A stretch of DNA of 64,000 nucleotides from Bacteroidota bacterium. Lineage in GTDB: Bacteria; Bacteroidota; Bacteroidia; Chitinophagales; Saprospiraceae. Positions within the stretch are counted from its first letter, which is position 1; each line of letters opens with the position of its first letter. The translations under genes were made by a program, and so were the position numbers. The notes under the pieces were generated by a model. The model saw only the letters and a list, made by a program, of their open reading frames with translations. It did not search any database and was not told the DNA's origin. Below are positions 20,201 to 26,566 of this stretch, piece after piece. The stretch covers positions 179,961 to 243,960 of the forward strand of contig CAUJDW010000103.1 of NCBI GenBank assembly GCA_963169455.1. Reading direction: 5' to 3'.

Positions 20201-20939
20201 CGATGGCGAAAACACCGCCGGCGAATGGCAGCTGAAAGTCGTGGTCGTGACCAGCGGTTTTGGCAGCGGCGGCACCATCAAGAGCTGGAACCTGGAATTC
20301 TGTGCGGCCGTCGCCAGCACGCCGCCTTCCCTGATCACCAACGAAACCTTGTTCGTGCCGCCGGGCCAGAGTAATACCATTACCAAGGATTTGCTGGAGG
20401 TGCAGGACGATGTAGCAACCCCCTCGCAGCTACGTTACACCATCGTCACGCCGCCGGCGCATGGCCAGCTTTACCGCTGGAGCCTCAGCGAACCCCTTGG
20501 CGCCGGCGCCCATTTCACCCAGGCAACCGTCAATACCTTCAACCTGGTGTACGTGCATGATGGCAGCGATACCCAAACCGACAGTTTCACCTTTGTAGCG
20601 GAAGACGGGGAAGGAGGCTGGCTGCCCACTCAGGTGTTCAATATTGAGATCGACGAGAACGCTACGGTTTCGGTGAAGGAAGCGGGTATTAGCAACGGCA
20701 TATCCCTTGCGCCCAACCCCGGCCGGGAGGAGGTGCGCATCAGTTTCCGGCAGCCCCTGAGCGGCTCGGTTTCGGTGCACCTGCTCAACCTTCAGGGGCG
20801 GCAAGTGCTGCAGCGCCGCTTCACCGATGGCTCTGCCCAGCTGGAGCTTGATATTTCCCAGTTGCCTGCCGGCGCCTATTTCGTCCAGGTGCATACGGAG
20901 CAGGGGCTGTTTGTGGAAAAGCTGGTTGTGCAGCGGTAG
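17292..20939 (+). CDS. T9SS-secreted reprolysin-like metzincin with P-domain (copy 2)
   Basis: A 1,215-residue exported zinc protease, paralogous along its whole length to the gene just upstream. Signal peptide MKFLLMLLLGFLALQSIQG. Zinc site HEVGHQFSCGH (H345, E346, H349, H355). The order of propeptide, protease, beta-sandwich, P-domain, cadherin-like repeat and type A T9SS domain is the same as in copy 1. Divergence is greatest in the propeptide, where copy 1 has a longer acidic insertion near residues 170-195, and in the linker before the sorting domain. Both catalytic sites look intact, so this is a duplication rather than a decayed copy. Likely substrates are extracellular proteins; specificity cannot be read from the sequence. 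Confidence 0.9.
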   Translation: MKFLLMLLLGFLALQSIQGQGNYWTDIPESRIVLPPGSEVAISASQYRTLDLDFGGLRAALAQAPMEFSSEAANPARISLPLPDGRFAEFEVVESPVMAPGLAARFPEIRSYQAYGLSGNRTSARFDYSPLGFHASIRTPEGTVYIEPYATNQQRRHISYYRRDMQMGASLPCGYDPAEETGAAVAEAEEQAIIAFRNNEPVPLRTYRLALACTGEYASLKGGTLPLVLASINTAVNLANQVFQLETSVRMQLIEENDQLIFLNAASDPYNNSNQGRELLGQNTAVINGIIGLDDYDIGHVFTGGCSDVGGVASPSSVCTLNKARGVTCHYTNNITAIVNQVLVHEVGHQFSCGHSWNNCPGSMDQLSPENAFEPGSGSTIMSYAGACGMENNIQNESDAYYNIGSLEDFIEFSRVGDGSGCGFETVPGNNQPEVTHGYQDGFFIPIRTPFELTAQGSDPDGDALTYCWEQYDLGPVSQLGSPSLDAPVFRSAPPVDSPTRVFPSLFKIVNNLSNNNEVLPTYNRNFTFRCTVRDNDPEAGGVAWAEVKFKADQTSGPFLVTAPNADTIAWKVGEYREVTWNVANTTNARVKCNFVHIKLSIDGGFTYPYTLAASTPNDGSAFVSVPDAVTADARVRIEAANNIFFDISDADFTIEPATEPGFAMEVLPADVPLYCSSEGSLTVDIQTASLLDYDSTITLGLAGNLPAGASYAFGQNSLAPGESTTLTIDLGGFAGRDTLELQILAEAPGLETASRNLYVIVLSSDFSALELLAPADGASDIVLSTSFSWTDIENATSYDFELATNPAFGQATIESASGLASVSYTPTVLFEENTLYFWRVRPVNECGPGEWLPPFGFHTTAVDCANTGANDLPINIANSPNTKISKIFIPTDGLISDLNLTNVEVTFQPVNSLRIFLVSPAGTEVRLWNLDCLNTGLIRVGFDDEAPTDIICPPDDNLPVRPDQPLSAFDGENTAGEWQLKVVVVTSGFGSGGTIKSWNLEFCAAVASTPPSLITNETLFVPPGQSNTITKDLLEVQDDVATPSQLRYTIVTPPAHGQLYRWSLSEPLGAGAHFTQATVNTFNLVYVHDGSDTQTDSFTFVAEDGEGGWLPTQVFNIEIDENATVSVKEAGISNGISLAPNPGREEVRISFRQPLSGSVSVHLLNLQGRQVLQRRFTDGSAQLELDISQLPAGAYFVQVHTEQGLFVEKLVVQR

Positions 20940-21621
20940 GCAGGGCAGTACGCCAGTAGTATCGGTATGTCAGTAATCAGTGCGCCAGTAATTCAGTATG
21001 TCAGTAAAAGAATGCTGCAATCCTGGCGCACTGATTTCTGAGAAACTGAAAACTCGGAGATGATATCGGTCATTGACAGTTGCCGGAAATCCATATACTT
21101 TCGAAAAACAGTTTAGCCCCTTGTTTTTCCAAATGGATTCTCTATGGAAGCCCAACCCTGTCGGAGCGGAAGCCTTTCCGGGTGGTTTTTGATAATTCCA
21201 TGCAGGGAGGAAGAGCCTTTGCATTCCCTTTCTATTTCCCACCTCGCGTCTATGAAATACATGCATGCGTGTATTTTCCATGGCATTAACTTCTTTCCCG
21301 GGAAAATGCCCTAGTTAGGGGGGTGGATTCAATTCCATCCGATCGTTTAATCTGCACCGTTGGCCTGCAAATGGCCTGAAGCCCCGGCCCCTCCGGAGGC
21401 GGGTGCGCCGCCGCGATCCGGCATTTCTCATCACTCCGAAGGAGTTCCCCTGGAAATTTTCCGGAGTGCCTACCTGAATCTAAGGTAGTTGGACACATTT
21501 ATTGTAACTCATACTGCTTCGGAAATACGGCGTCAATAGCCTTGTTCCTGGGGCTAGGGTTATATTGTTGGATTGTAATATTGTTCTGCTATATGTGTCC
21601 AACTACTTAAAAATCAAAATA
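20940..21621. other. Long non-coding spacer with short repeats and an inverted repeat
   Basis: 682 bases without a convincing gene. The first 75 bases repeat short units of the type CAGTACGCCAGT / CAGTATGTCAGTA; the same CAGTACGCCAGT also follows copy 1 at 17190-17201. The middle is lower in G+C and holds small open frames on both strands with no recognisable product. The last 140 bases hold a 14-bp inverted repeat (21485-21606). It may be a decayed insertion or a long leader for the M64-like gene. Confidence 0.5.
21485..21606. repeat. 14-bp perfect inverted repeat flanking 94 bp
   Basis: GTAGTTGGACACAT at 21485-21498 is exactly complementary to ATGTGTCCAACTAC at 21593-21606. The 94 bases between are AT-rich and non-coding. 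The arrangement resembles a MITE or a deleted insertion sequence, 16 bases before the M64-like ATG. Confidence 0.4.
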
Positions 21622-22683
21622 ATGAAACAAAAAATATTTTTCGGCTTGCAGGCTGCAGCAGCCATAATGCTGGCAGCAGCCTGCGCCGGCATAACTACTC
21701 AGCCTCTGCATTACCCCATTTATCCATCAGGCACACAGGATGTGGAATACACGGTGAGCGTGGGCGCGTCCGGAGGCATCAAACGAATCCAGCTTTTTGA
21801 AACCGTGTCTTCCATCACTGCGGCCGGCGTTATTACTGCGGGTACTGAAGCGTTGGTGCAAACCTGGGATGTCAGCGGGTCGCCGGCCTCCCACACTGTC
21901 AGTTACACCAAAACGGGAGGCTATGGGTCGAATAAACTGGTGGCTTACCGGTTTTTGGTTACGGACCAAAGCAACAAAACGCGTTCCCACACGGTATCCT
22001 ATGCCATCCGGCCCTACCCCGTGGCCAACCAGCCGGCGCCGGTATTTGCTCAGGGAGATGTGGATGATGTGTTTGACATCATCCTCATCCCGGACACGGA
22101 CATTACTGACATGGATGATTTCCGCGACAACTGCCACAATATGATCAGAAACACCATTCACCGGGAGCCGAGCATGAACCTGCTCAATCATCAGTTCAAT
22201 TTTTACATTAACCCGCTCACGGGTACTGCGACCGATTATGACAGGATATCGGTGGATGGGCATCACCTGTTGCCTGCCAACACAGTGGAAATGAGTTTTG
22301 CAGAGGTCCGGGTATTGATGCACCAGAACAACCTCCGGGATTATTCCTGGAATGGCATATATTCGACAGAAATGGATCGCCCGCAGACCTTTATACACGA
22401 GGGTGGGCATGGCATGTTTGGCCTGGCGGACGAATATTCCGCAGGCGCCCACTGGCAGGCTGCGGATTTGCCCAACAACTGGGCGAGCCTGGCAGCTGCC
22501 CAGGCCGATGCTCCCGGCAGAAACAAGACAGCCGCTGACGCCCGGCAGATCGGCACTTCAGGCTGGTACAAACTCTGCACCGACAACTGCCCGATGATCT
22601 CGGGCTCTGCGCTGCTCTTCGACTATGACACGCCCTGCGAGCAGCGGGTAATTTTCGAGATCATTCAAAACGCTATTGAATAA
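21622..22683 (+). CDS. M64-like zinc metallopeptidase, probable lipoprotein
   Basis: A 353-residue exported protein. The start at 21622 gives the signal sequence MKQKIFFGLQAAAAIMLAAAC, with a lipobox-like LAAAC at residues 17-21; the upstream ATG at 21565 would precede it with a non-signal tail. The zinc motif is HEGGHGMFGLADEY (H259, E260, H263), the pattern of IgA-peptidase family M64. The N-terminal 150 residues form a beta-sandwich-like domain. The next gene follows after 20 bases and is probably cotranscribed. There is no T9SS tail, in contrast to most secreted proteins in this window, which fits lipidation. Confidence 0.7.
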   Translation: MKQKIFFGLQAAAAIMLAAACAGITTQPLHYPIYPSGTQDVEYTVSVGASGGIKRIQLFETVSSITAAGVITAGTEALVQTWDVSGSPASHTVSYTKTGGYGSNKLVAYRFLVTDQSNKTRSHTVSYAIRPYPVANQPAPVFAQGDVDDVFDIILIPDTDITDMDDFRDNCHNMIRNTIHREPSMNLLNHQFNFYINPLTGTATDYDRISVDGHHLLPANTVEMSFAEVRVLMHQNNLRDYSWNGIYSTEMDRPQTFIHEGGHGMFGLADEYSAGAHWQAADLPNNWASLAAAQADAPGRNKTAADARQIGTSGWYKLCTDNCPMISGSALLFDYDTPCEQRVIFEIIQNAIE

Positions 22684-22702
22684 GCTAAAATGCGATAATC
22701 CA

Positions 22703-23248
22703 ATGAAAAAAATATTCAGATCAACAAGCCTCATCCTTTTGCTGTCATTGAGCTATGTCGTTACTCAGGCTCAGGACAGGCAGCAGGTTCAGGATGTTTC
22801 CAGGGATAAATTTGAAAGCCGCGATAAAGCCGAAAGGAACACAGCTCCTTTTAATCCTTTGTTTTTCAAAAACAAACAGGCGCAACACATTGCGGTAAAA
22901 TTTCAGGTATTGGAAGGCGGCCGGCTACGCCCCGTTTCTGCCCAGGTGCGTGCGGGCAAAATGCCGCACCGTTTTTCAGGCGGAAAAACAGTAGTGAGCT
23001 ACCGGGATGAACAGGGTAAGGAACTGGGCAGGTTTTCCATGCATGACCCCACGATGGCCCGGTCATACGAGGGGAATGAAGGCAATATTCGCTATCTCCC
23101 CCCCGGCAGCACTTTTGAACTGGCATTGCCCTATTTGCGGAATATCTTCCGCCTGGAAATTTCCGGTTTAGGCCCACAGTTGTCCAGTCAGGGATTTGAG
23201 TTAGGAAATATCATTAAGGAAGCCCTCGAAAAGGAAAGGAAGGAATAG
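22703..23248 (+). CDS. Exported protein of unknown function
   Basis: A 181-residue product with signal peptide MKKIFRSTSLILLLSLSYVV, followed by TQAQ. The mature part is basic and hydrophilic (FFKNKQAQHIAVKFQVLEGG, RAGKMPHRFSGGKTVVSY) and looks like a single beta-rich domain. The ATG at 22703 is preferred over an in-frame TTG at 22676 that overlaps the preceding gene. It lies 20 bases after the M64-like peptidase and before a strong terminator, so the two form a probable operon; a role as its partner or accessory is only inference. I do not recognise the family. Confidence 0.7.
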   Translation: MKKIFRSTSLILLLSLSYVVTQAQDRQQVQDVSRDKFESRDKAERNTAPFNPLFFKNKQAQHIAVKFQVLEGGRLRPVSAQVRAGKMPHRFSGGKTVVSYRDEQGKELGRFSMHDPTMARSYEGNEGNIRYLPPGSTFELALPYLRNIFRLEISGLGPQLSSQGFELGNIIKEALEKERKE

Positions 23249-23277
23249 CGACAGAGGGCCCTGCCTTTGAGAAAAAA

Positions 23278-23316
23278 GAAGCGCCGCCTCCCGAAAGGGG
23301 GGCAGCGCTTTTTTTG
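23278..23316. terminator. Bidirectional intrinsic terminator
   Basis: A GC-rich stem (AAGCGCcGCCTCCC against GGGGGGCaGCGCTT) with a GAAA loop, followed by seven T bases on the plus strand and preceded by an A-rich run. It serves the operon ending at 23248 and the convergent gene ending at 23332. Confidence 0.8.
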
Positions 23317-23331
23317 GGTGTTCGGAGTATC

Positions 23332-23754
23332 TTACAGCCCTCCTCCGGAGGATGCCTTGCTGAGGATGCGGCCCGCTACGGCTTCGCCCTTGTAGTTGAA
23401 GAAGCGGACGTAGTAGATGCCGGCATCGAGCCACGAAATGTCATACAACCTTCCTTTTTCCATGCGGTGGTGGGCCACTTCCTGCCCGTTGGCCGTGAAG
23501 ATGCGGAATTGCGAGGCTCCCCCCCGGATGACGGACTCTTCATCCACCTGAAAATAGTGGGCCGACGGGTTGGGAAAGAGTTTAAACTCCGCTGCCTTGG
23601 GCCTGGTTGTTTGAACCAGGGAATTTCCATGGTGGTTGTTGTAGCTGGAATAGGGCGTGGAGTTGTCTGCCTGGCAACCTCCGCCATAGCCGTGCTGCGC
23701 CCAGAGGGCCCAGGCAAAAAGCGTGAGAGCAAAAGAAAGTATAATTTTTTTCAT
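23332..23754 (-). CDS. Small T9SS-secreted protein
   Basis: A 140-residue exported protein that is little more than a signal peptide (MKKIILSFALTLFAWALWAQ), a 35-residue glycine/asparagine-rich linker and a type A T9SS sorting domain (residues about 55-135; FKLFPNPSAHYFQV, then LDAGIYYVRFFNYKG). With so small a mature part it may be a short secreted factor or a fragment of a larger cargo gene. An MSP extension of three residues upstream is possible. Confidence 0.7.
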   Translation of the reverse strand: MKKIILSFALTLFAWALWAQHGYGGGCQADNSTPYSSYNNHHGNSLVQTTRPKAAEFKLFPNPSAHYFQVDEESVIRGGASQFRIFTANGQEVAHHRMEKGRLYDISWLDAGIYYVRFFNYKGEAVAGRILSKASSGGGL

Positions 23755-24087
23755 AGGCGACATTTTTAAGTTTTATTAATTGATAAAATTACGATAAAAC
23801 AATGGGTTTGTAAATGTTTTTGAAAAATAAAATTCCTTTGGCCTTTCTCTGAAACAAAAAGCTGCTGCCAGAGGGGGTGTTTTTAAACAAAAAGGTGAAA
23901 AAAAGCAAAAAAATGATGAAATTTGGTTTACAAAGTGGTGTCGAAAAATAAGTTGCGGCCTCTCCATGCGTTGTTAGAGGGGAGCACCGGCAAGGGAATC
24001 CGGCCCTGGGACGGGCCAAAAATCAACCTGCCCGGCCCGGGCGGCGAAACCGGAGCAATGCCGGGCAGGTAAAACACTATATTAACC
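23755..24087. other. AT-rich divergent intergenic region
   Basis: 333 bases between divergent genes. The first 200 bases are very AT-rich with A and T runs, unlike the surrounding DNA, and probably carry both promoters. On the minus strand a TAATTTTA near 23785 resembles a -7 box. The last 80 bases are G+C-rich and contain an 11-bp inverted repeat (ACCTGCCCGGC at 24026-24036, complement at 24060-24070) in the leader of the SPOR-domain gene. No gene was seen. Confidence 0.5.
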
Positions 24088-25821
24088 ATGAAGAAATTAC
24101 TGCCATTCTCAACGCTGCTGGCGCTTGTTTTCACGGGCCTGACAGCACAGGACAATTCCTTTTTCACCATCCAGGTAGGTACTTTCATCGACGCCAAAGC
24201 AGAAGATTTCAAACCCTTGCAGGCTGTGGGGCTTGTGTACGCGCGCGATGTCGGCGGCAACCTGCGGGAGGTTTTTGTCGGCGGCTACGACAGCCGTGAA
24301 GCGGCAGAGAGAGGGGCCGCCGAAGTGCGGCAGAAAGGATACGCCAATGCCTTTATCCAGGAGCGGCGTGCTGCCGACGGGCGCGCTGCCGTCGTCATAC
24401 AGATGGCCACGCGCAAGATGGACAGCAAGCTGGAGTGGGAAAAATTTATGGAAGCCGGGGAAATCTACGGCACACCCTCGGGCAACCTGATTAAGATCGC
24501 CGCAGGCCCTTACGCCAGTACGGATGCGGCTCAGAAAGACCTGCCCAGAGTGCGGAAACTGGGCTTCAAGGATGCTTTTGTAAAAACGGCCAACTCCGTA
24601 CATTTGATCCCCCTAACCGAATTCGAGACCGGGGTCAAGAAGCCGCTTATCCCACTTGGGATTGGCCAGGCGGCCCCCAAAACCGCGAGCGGGCAGCCTT
24701 CCGCCTATGAGGTTCTCACACCGCGCACACCGGATGTTGCGGCCGCCGCGTCGCAGCCCTCTGTGCCATCTTCCTATGAATACTACGCAGGGGTTCCGGC
24801 AACGGCCTCAACCGCCAGCCAGGCGGCCCTTCCGGCTATCAACAGCAGGATCAAACGCAATTCGGTGATGGAACTTCAGAAAATATTGAAATCGGCCAAC
24901 GCCTACACAGGGGGATTGGATGGCTATTACGGGAGCGGGACGGCAAGTGGTTACGAGGCTTTCATCCAACAAAACCGGACGATCCGCAAATACCAGCTTC
25001 TGGCTGAAAATATGCCTGCACCGGGGCAGGAGAAAGCAAACGCTGCGCTGCAGAGCGCTATCGACGCGCTGGCTTCCAACCCTTCGGCAGGTTCGCGCCT
25101 CGATGCATTCAATGAGCCGGTTGCCCGGGGATACCGGGCCTACGAGATATTTTCGGCCATGGGCGCGAGCCCTGACGTCAACCGGATGATGAACGCCGCC
25201 ATCCGGGATGCATTTGCCAGCCAGGGCGCCTCGGGCCTGCCCTTTGACCCTTTCGCCACTTATGCCTATCAGGACATCGGGCAGCTGGTGCTCCACCTGT
25301 ATTACATCCATTGCGCTTCCGGCACTAATGTATCGGCGCCCTGCTGGCTGGCCACCCGCCACCCGCAGGAAGCAGCGCGCGCCTATCAGGCCTGCGCTGG
25401 CCTGCCGGGCGCTGCTGCCAAACTCCAGGCCTGCAGCCAGTTTGAGAACTGGCCGGAGATCAAGGTGCTGGTGGCTATCGCCTCCGACCTCAATGCCGAC
25501 CAGAGTTTCAACCAGCAGCGGCTGTCGCAGGCCGCTGCCGAACGGGCGCGCCTCTATGCCGCTCCCACCCCCCTCAACCAGGCAGAGGAAAAAGCCGTGG
25601 AAGGCTGGAGCCGCAACCTCATGGCCGGCCTGAATAGCTGGGCTACCCGCGACCCCCTCAACCAGCAGATCAATACGGCCTTCCAGGCCATGTTCTACCA
25701 GTCGCAGGCCCGCCTGGAGGACTTCTTTATGTCAAAGGGCTACGACGCCAATCAGGCCAGAGGGCTGTCTCTGGCCACCCTCCACACCCTCGTGGCTTAC
25801 CACCTGCAGCGCTTTGTGTAG
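24088..25821 (+). CDS. SPOR-domain exported protein with peptidoglycan-binding-like region
   Basis: A 577-residue exported protein with signal peptide MKKLLPFSTLLALVFTGLTA. Residues about 24-90 and 95-180 are two SPOR-like repeats (FFTIQVGTF, VFVGGYDSREAAERGAAEVR, NLIKIAAGPYASTDAAQKDL), which bind denuded peptidoglycan glycans. A low-complexity alanine/proline linker follows, then at about 250-300 a segment similar to a peptidoglycan-binding helical domain (MELQKILKSANAYTGGLDGYYGSGTASGYE). The C-terminal 270 residues are alpha-helical without a recognised family. It is probably periplasmic and cell-wall associated. It ends at a strong inverted repeat shared with the convergent lipoprotein gene. 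Confidence 0.75.
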   Translation: MKKLLPFSTLLALVFTGLTAQDNSFFTIQVGTFIDAKAEDFKPLQAVGLVYARDVGGNLREVFVGGYDSREAAERGAAEVRQKGYANAFIQERRAADGRAAVVIQMATRKMDSKLEWEKFMEAGEIYGTPSGNLIKIAAGPYASTDAAQKDLPRVRKLGFKDAFVKTANSVHLIPLTEFETGVKKPLIPLGIGQAAPKTASGQPSAYEVLTPRTPDVAAAASQPSVPSSYEYYAGVPATASTASQAALPAINSRIKRNSVMELQKILKSANAYTGGLDGYYGSGTASGYEAFIQQNRTIRKYQLLAENMPAPGQEKANAALQSAIDALASNPSAGSRLDAFNEPVARGYRAYEIFSAMGASPDVNRMMNAAIRDAFASQGASGLPFDPFATYAYQDIGQLVLHLYYIHCASGTNVSAPCWLATRHPQEAARAYQACAGLPGAAAKLQACSQFENWPEIKVLVAIASDLNADQSFNQQRLSQAAAERARLYAAPTPLNQAEEKAVEGWSRNLMAGLNSWATRDPLNQQINTAFQAMFYQSQARLEDFFMSKGYDANQARGLSLATLHTLVAYHLQRFV

Positions 25822-25831
25822 TGGTTGGCCG

Positions 25832-25878
25832 TTGACAGTTGATAGTTGATGGTTAAACAATCAACTATCAACTGTCAA
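25832..25878. terminator. 18-bp perfect inverted repeat between convergent genes
   Basis: TTGACAGTTGATAGTTGA at 25832-25849 is exactly complementary to 25861-25878, with an 11-base loop. It begins 10 bases after the SPOR gene stop and ends 10 bases before the lipoprotein stop. It has no clear T-tract, so it may be a terminator, a dispersed repeat, or both. Confidence 0.55.
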
Positions 25879-25887
25879 TTCTTCTCC

Positions 25888-26418
25888 TTATCTCAGCGCC
25901 TGGAAAGTCATATCGAACCTCGTTTCCACATCCGTGGGCGGCGAATAGGCGAATTTCATCACTACTTCGAGGCGGAATTTTTCGCGGATCAGGTCGCGGC
26001 GGGCGTTGCGCAGGCCGGGCAGCAGGTCGATGCGCTCGCCGGGGCGGTCGAATTGCAGGCGGTCGATGTAGAAGACCTCATCGGCGTCGATGCAGGGCTC
26101 GTCCGTGTCCGGACAGATGCGCACGGAGATGAAGTCCATGAAGCCGTAACCGAAGCCGTTGATGGAGTTCAGCCTGGCGGAGATCGGGCTGATGGCCGTG
26201 ATCTGGGTGGTGTCCAGCTGGTTTTCGCCCAGGTAAAAACCGATGTTCGTGTTTACGCCCCTCAGTACGGCCGATACCGGCAGCACCGGGCTGGCCCCTG
26301 CCTGGATGGTAAACTGGAAGTTGGGGTAGAACATTTCGAAGAGCCGCTCCCGCTTGTCTTTGCGGCAGCTCAATGCCAGGAGCGCCAGCATGGATATCCA
26401 GAGGATGAATTTTTTCAT
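25888..26418 (-). CDS. Putative lipoprotein of unknown function
   Basis: A 176-residue product with signal MKKFILWISMLALLALSC; the LALSC lipobox puts the lipidated cysteine at residue 18. The mature part is beta-rich with acidic patches (SVRICPDTDEPCIDADEV) and has no recognised domain. A lipoprotein anchored in the inner or outer membrane is likely. It is divergent from the GCS2-CBS gene, sharing a 148-base regulatory region. Confidence 0.7.
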   Translation of the reverse strand: MKKFILWISMLALLALSCRKDKRERLFEMFYPNFQFTIQAGASPVLPVSAVLRGVNTNIGFYLGENQLDTTQITAISPISARLNSINGFGYGFMDFISVRICPDTDEPCIDADEVFYIDRLQFDRPGERIDLLPGLRNARRDLIREKFRLEVVMKFAYSPPTDVETRFDMTFQALR

Positions 26419-26522
26419 ATACGCTCAGAGTTTACATTTTTCAAACCAGGAATAATAACGAAAGAATCCTTGGAAATTTTTACGGCCTTTCAAATATTCG
26501 CCTATATTTAAGCGCTGAGTAC

Positions 26523-26543
26523 AAAATTTTAGCCGAAAAATTC
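26523..26543. promoter_or_regulatory. AAAATTTTAGCC-type motif before the GCS2-CBS gene
   Basis: AAAATTTTAGCCGAAAAATTC lies 24 bases before the ATG at 26567 and matches the element at 13505-13527 in most positions. A TATATTTA at about 26503-26510 nearby resembles a -7 box. It is a candidate shared regulatory element of unknown function. Confidence 0.35.
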
Positions 26544-26566
26544 TCAATTTCCTAACAGGCACCACC

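Noticed and set aside
20970..21289. Two overlapping small open frames on opposite strands in the long spacer
   Set aside because: No signal peptide, domain or start context; both run through short repeats.
23776..24019. Small phenylalanine-rich frames in the AT-rich spacer
   Set aside because: They reflect A/T runs read in translation; no start or family support.
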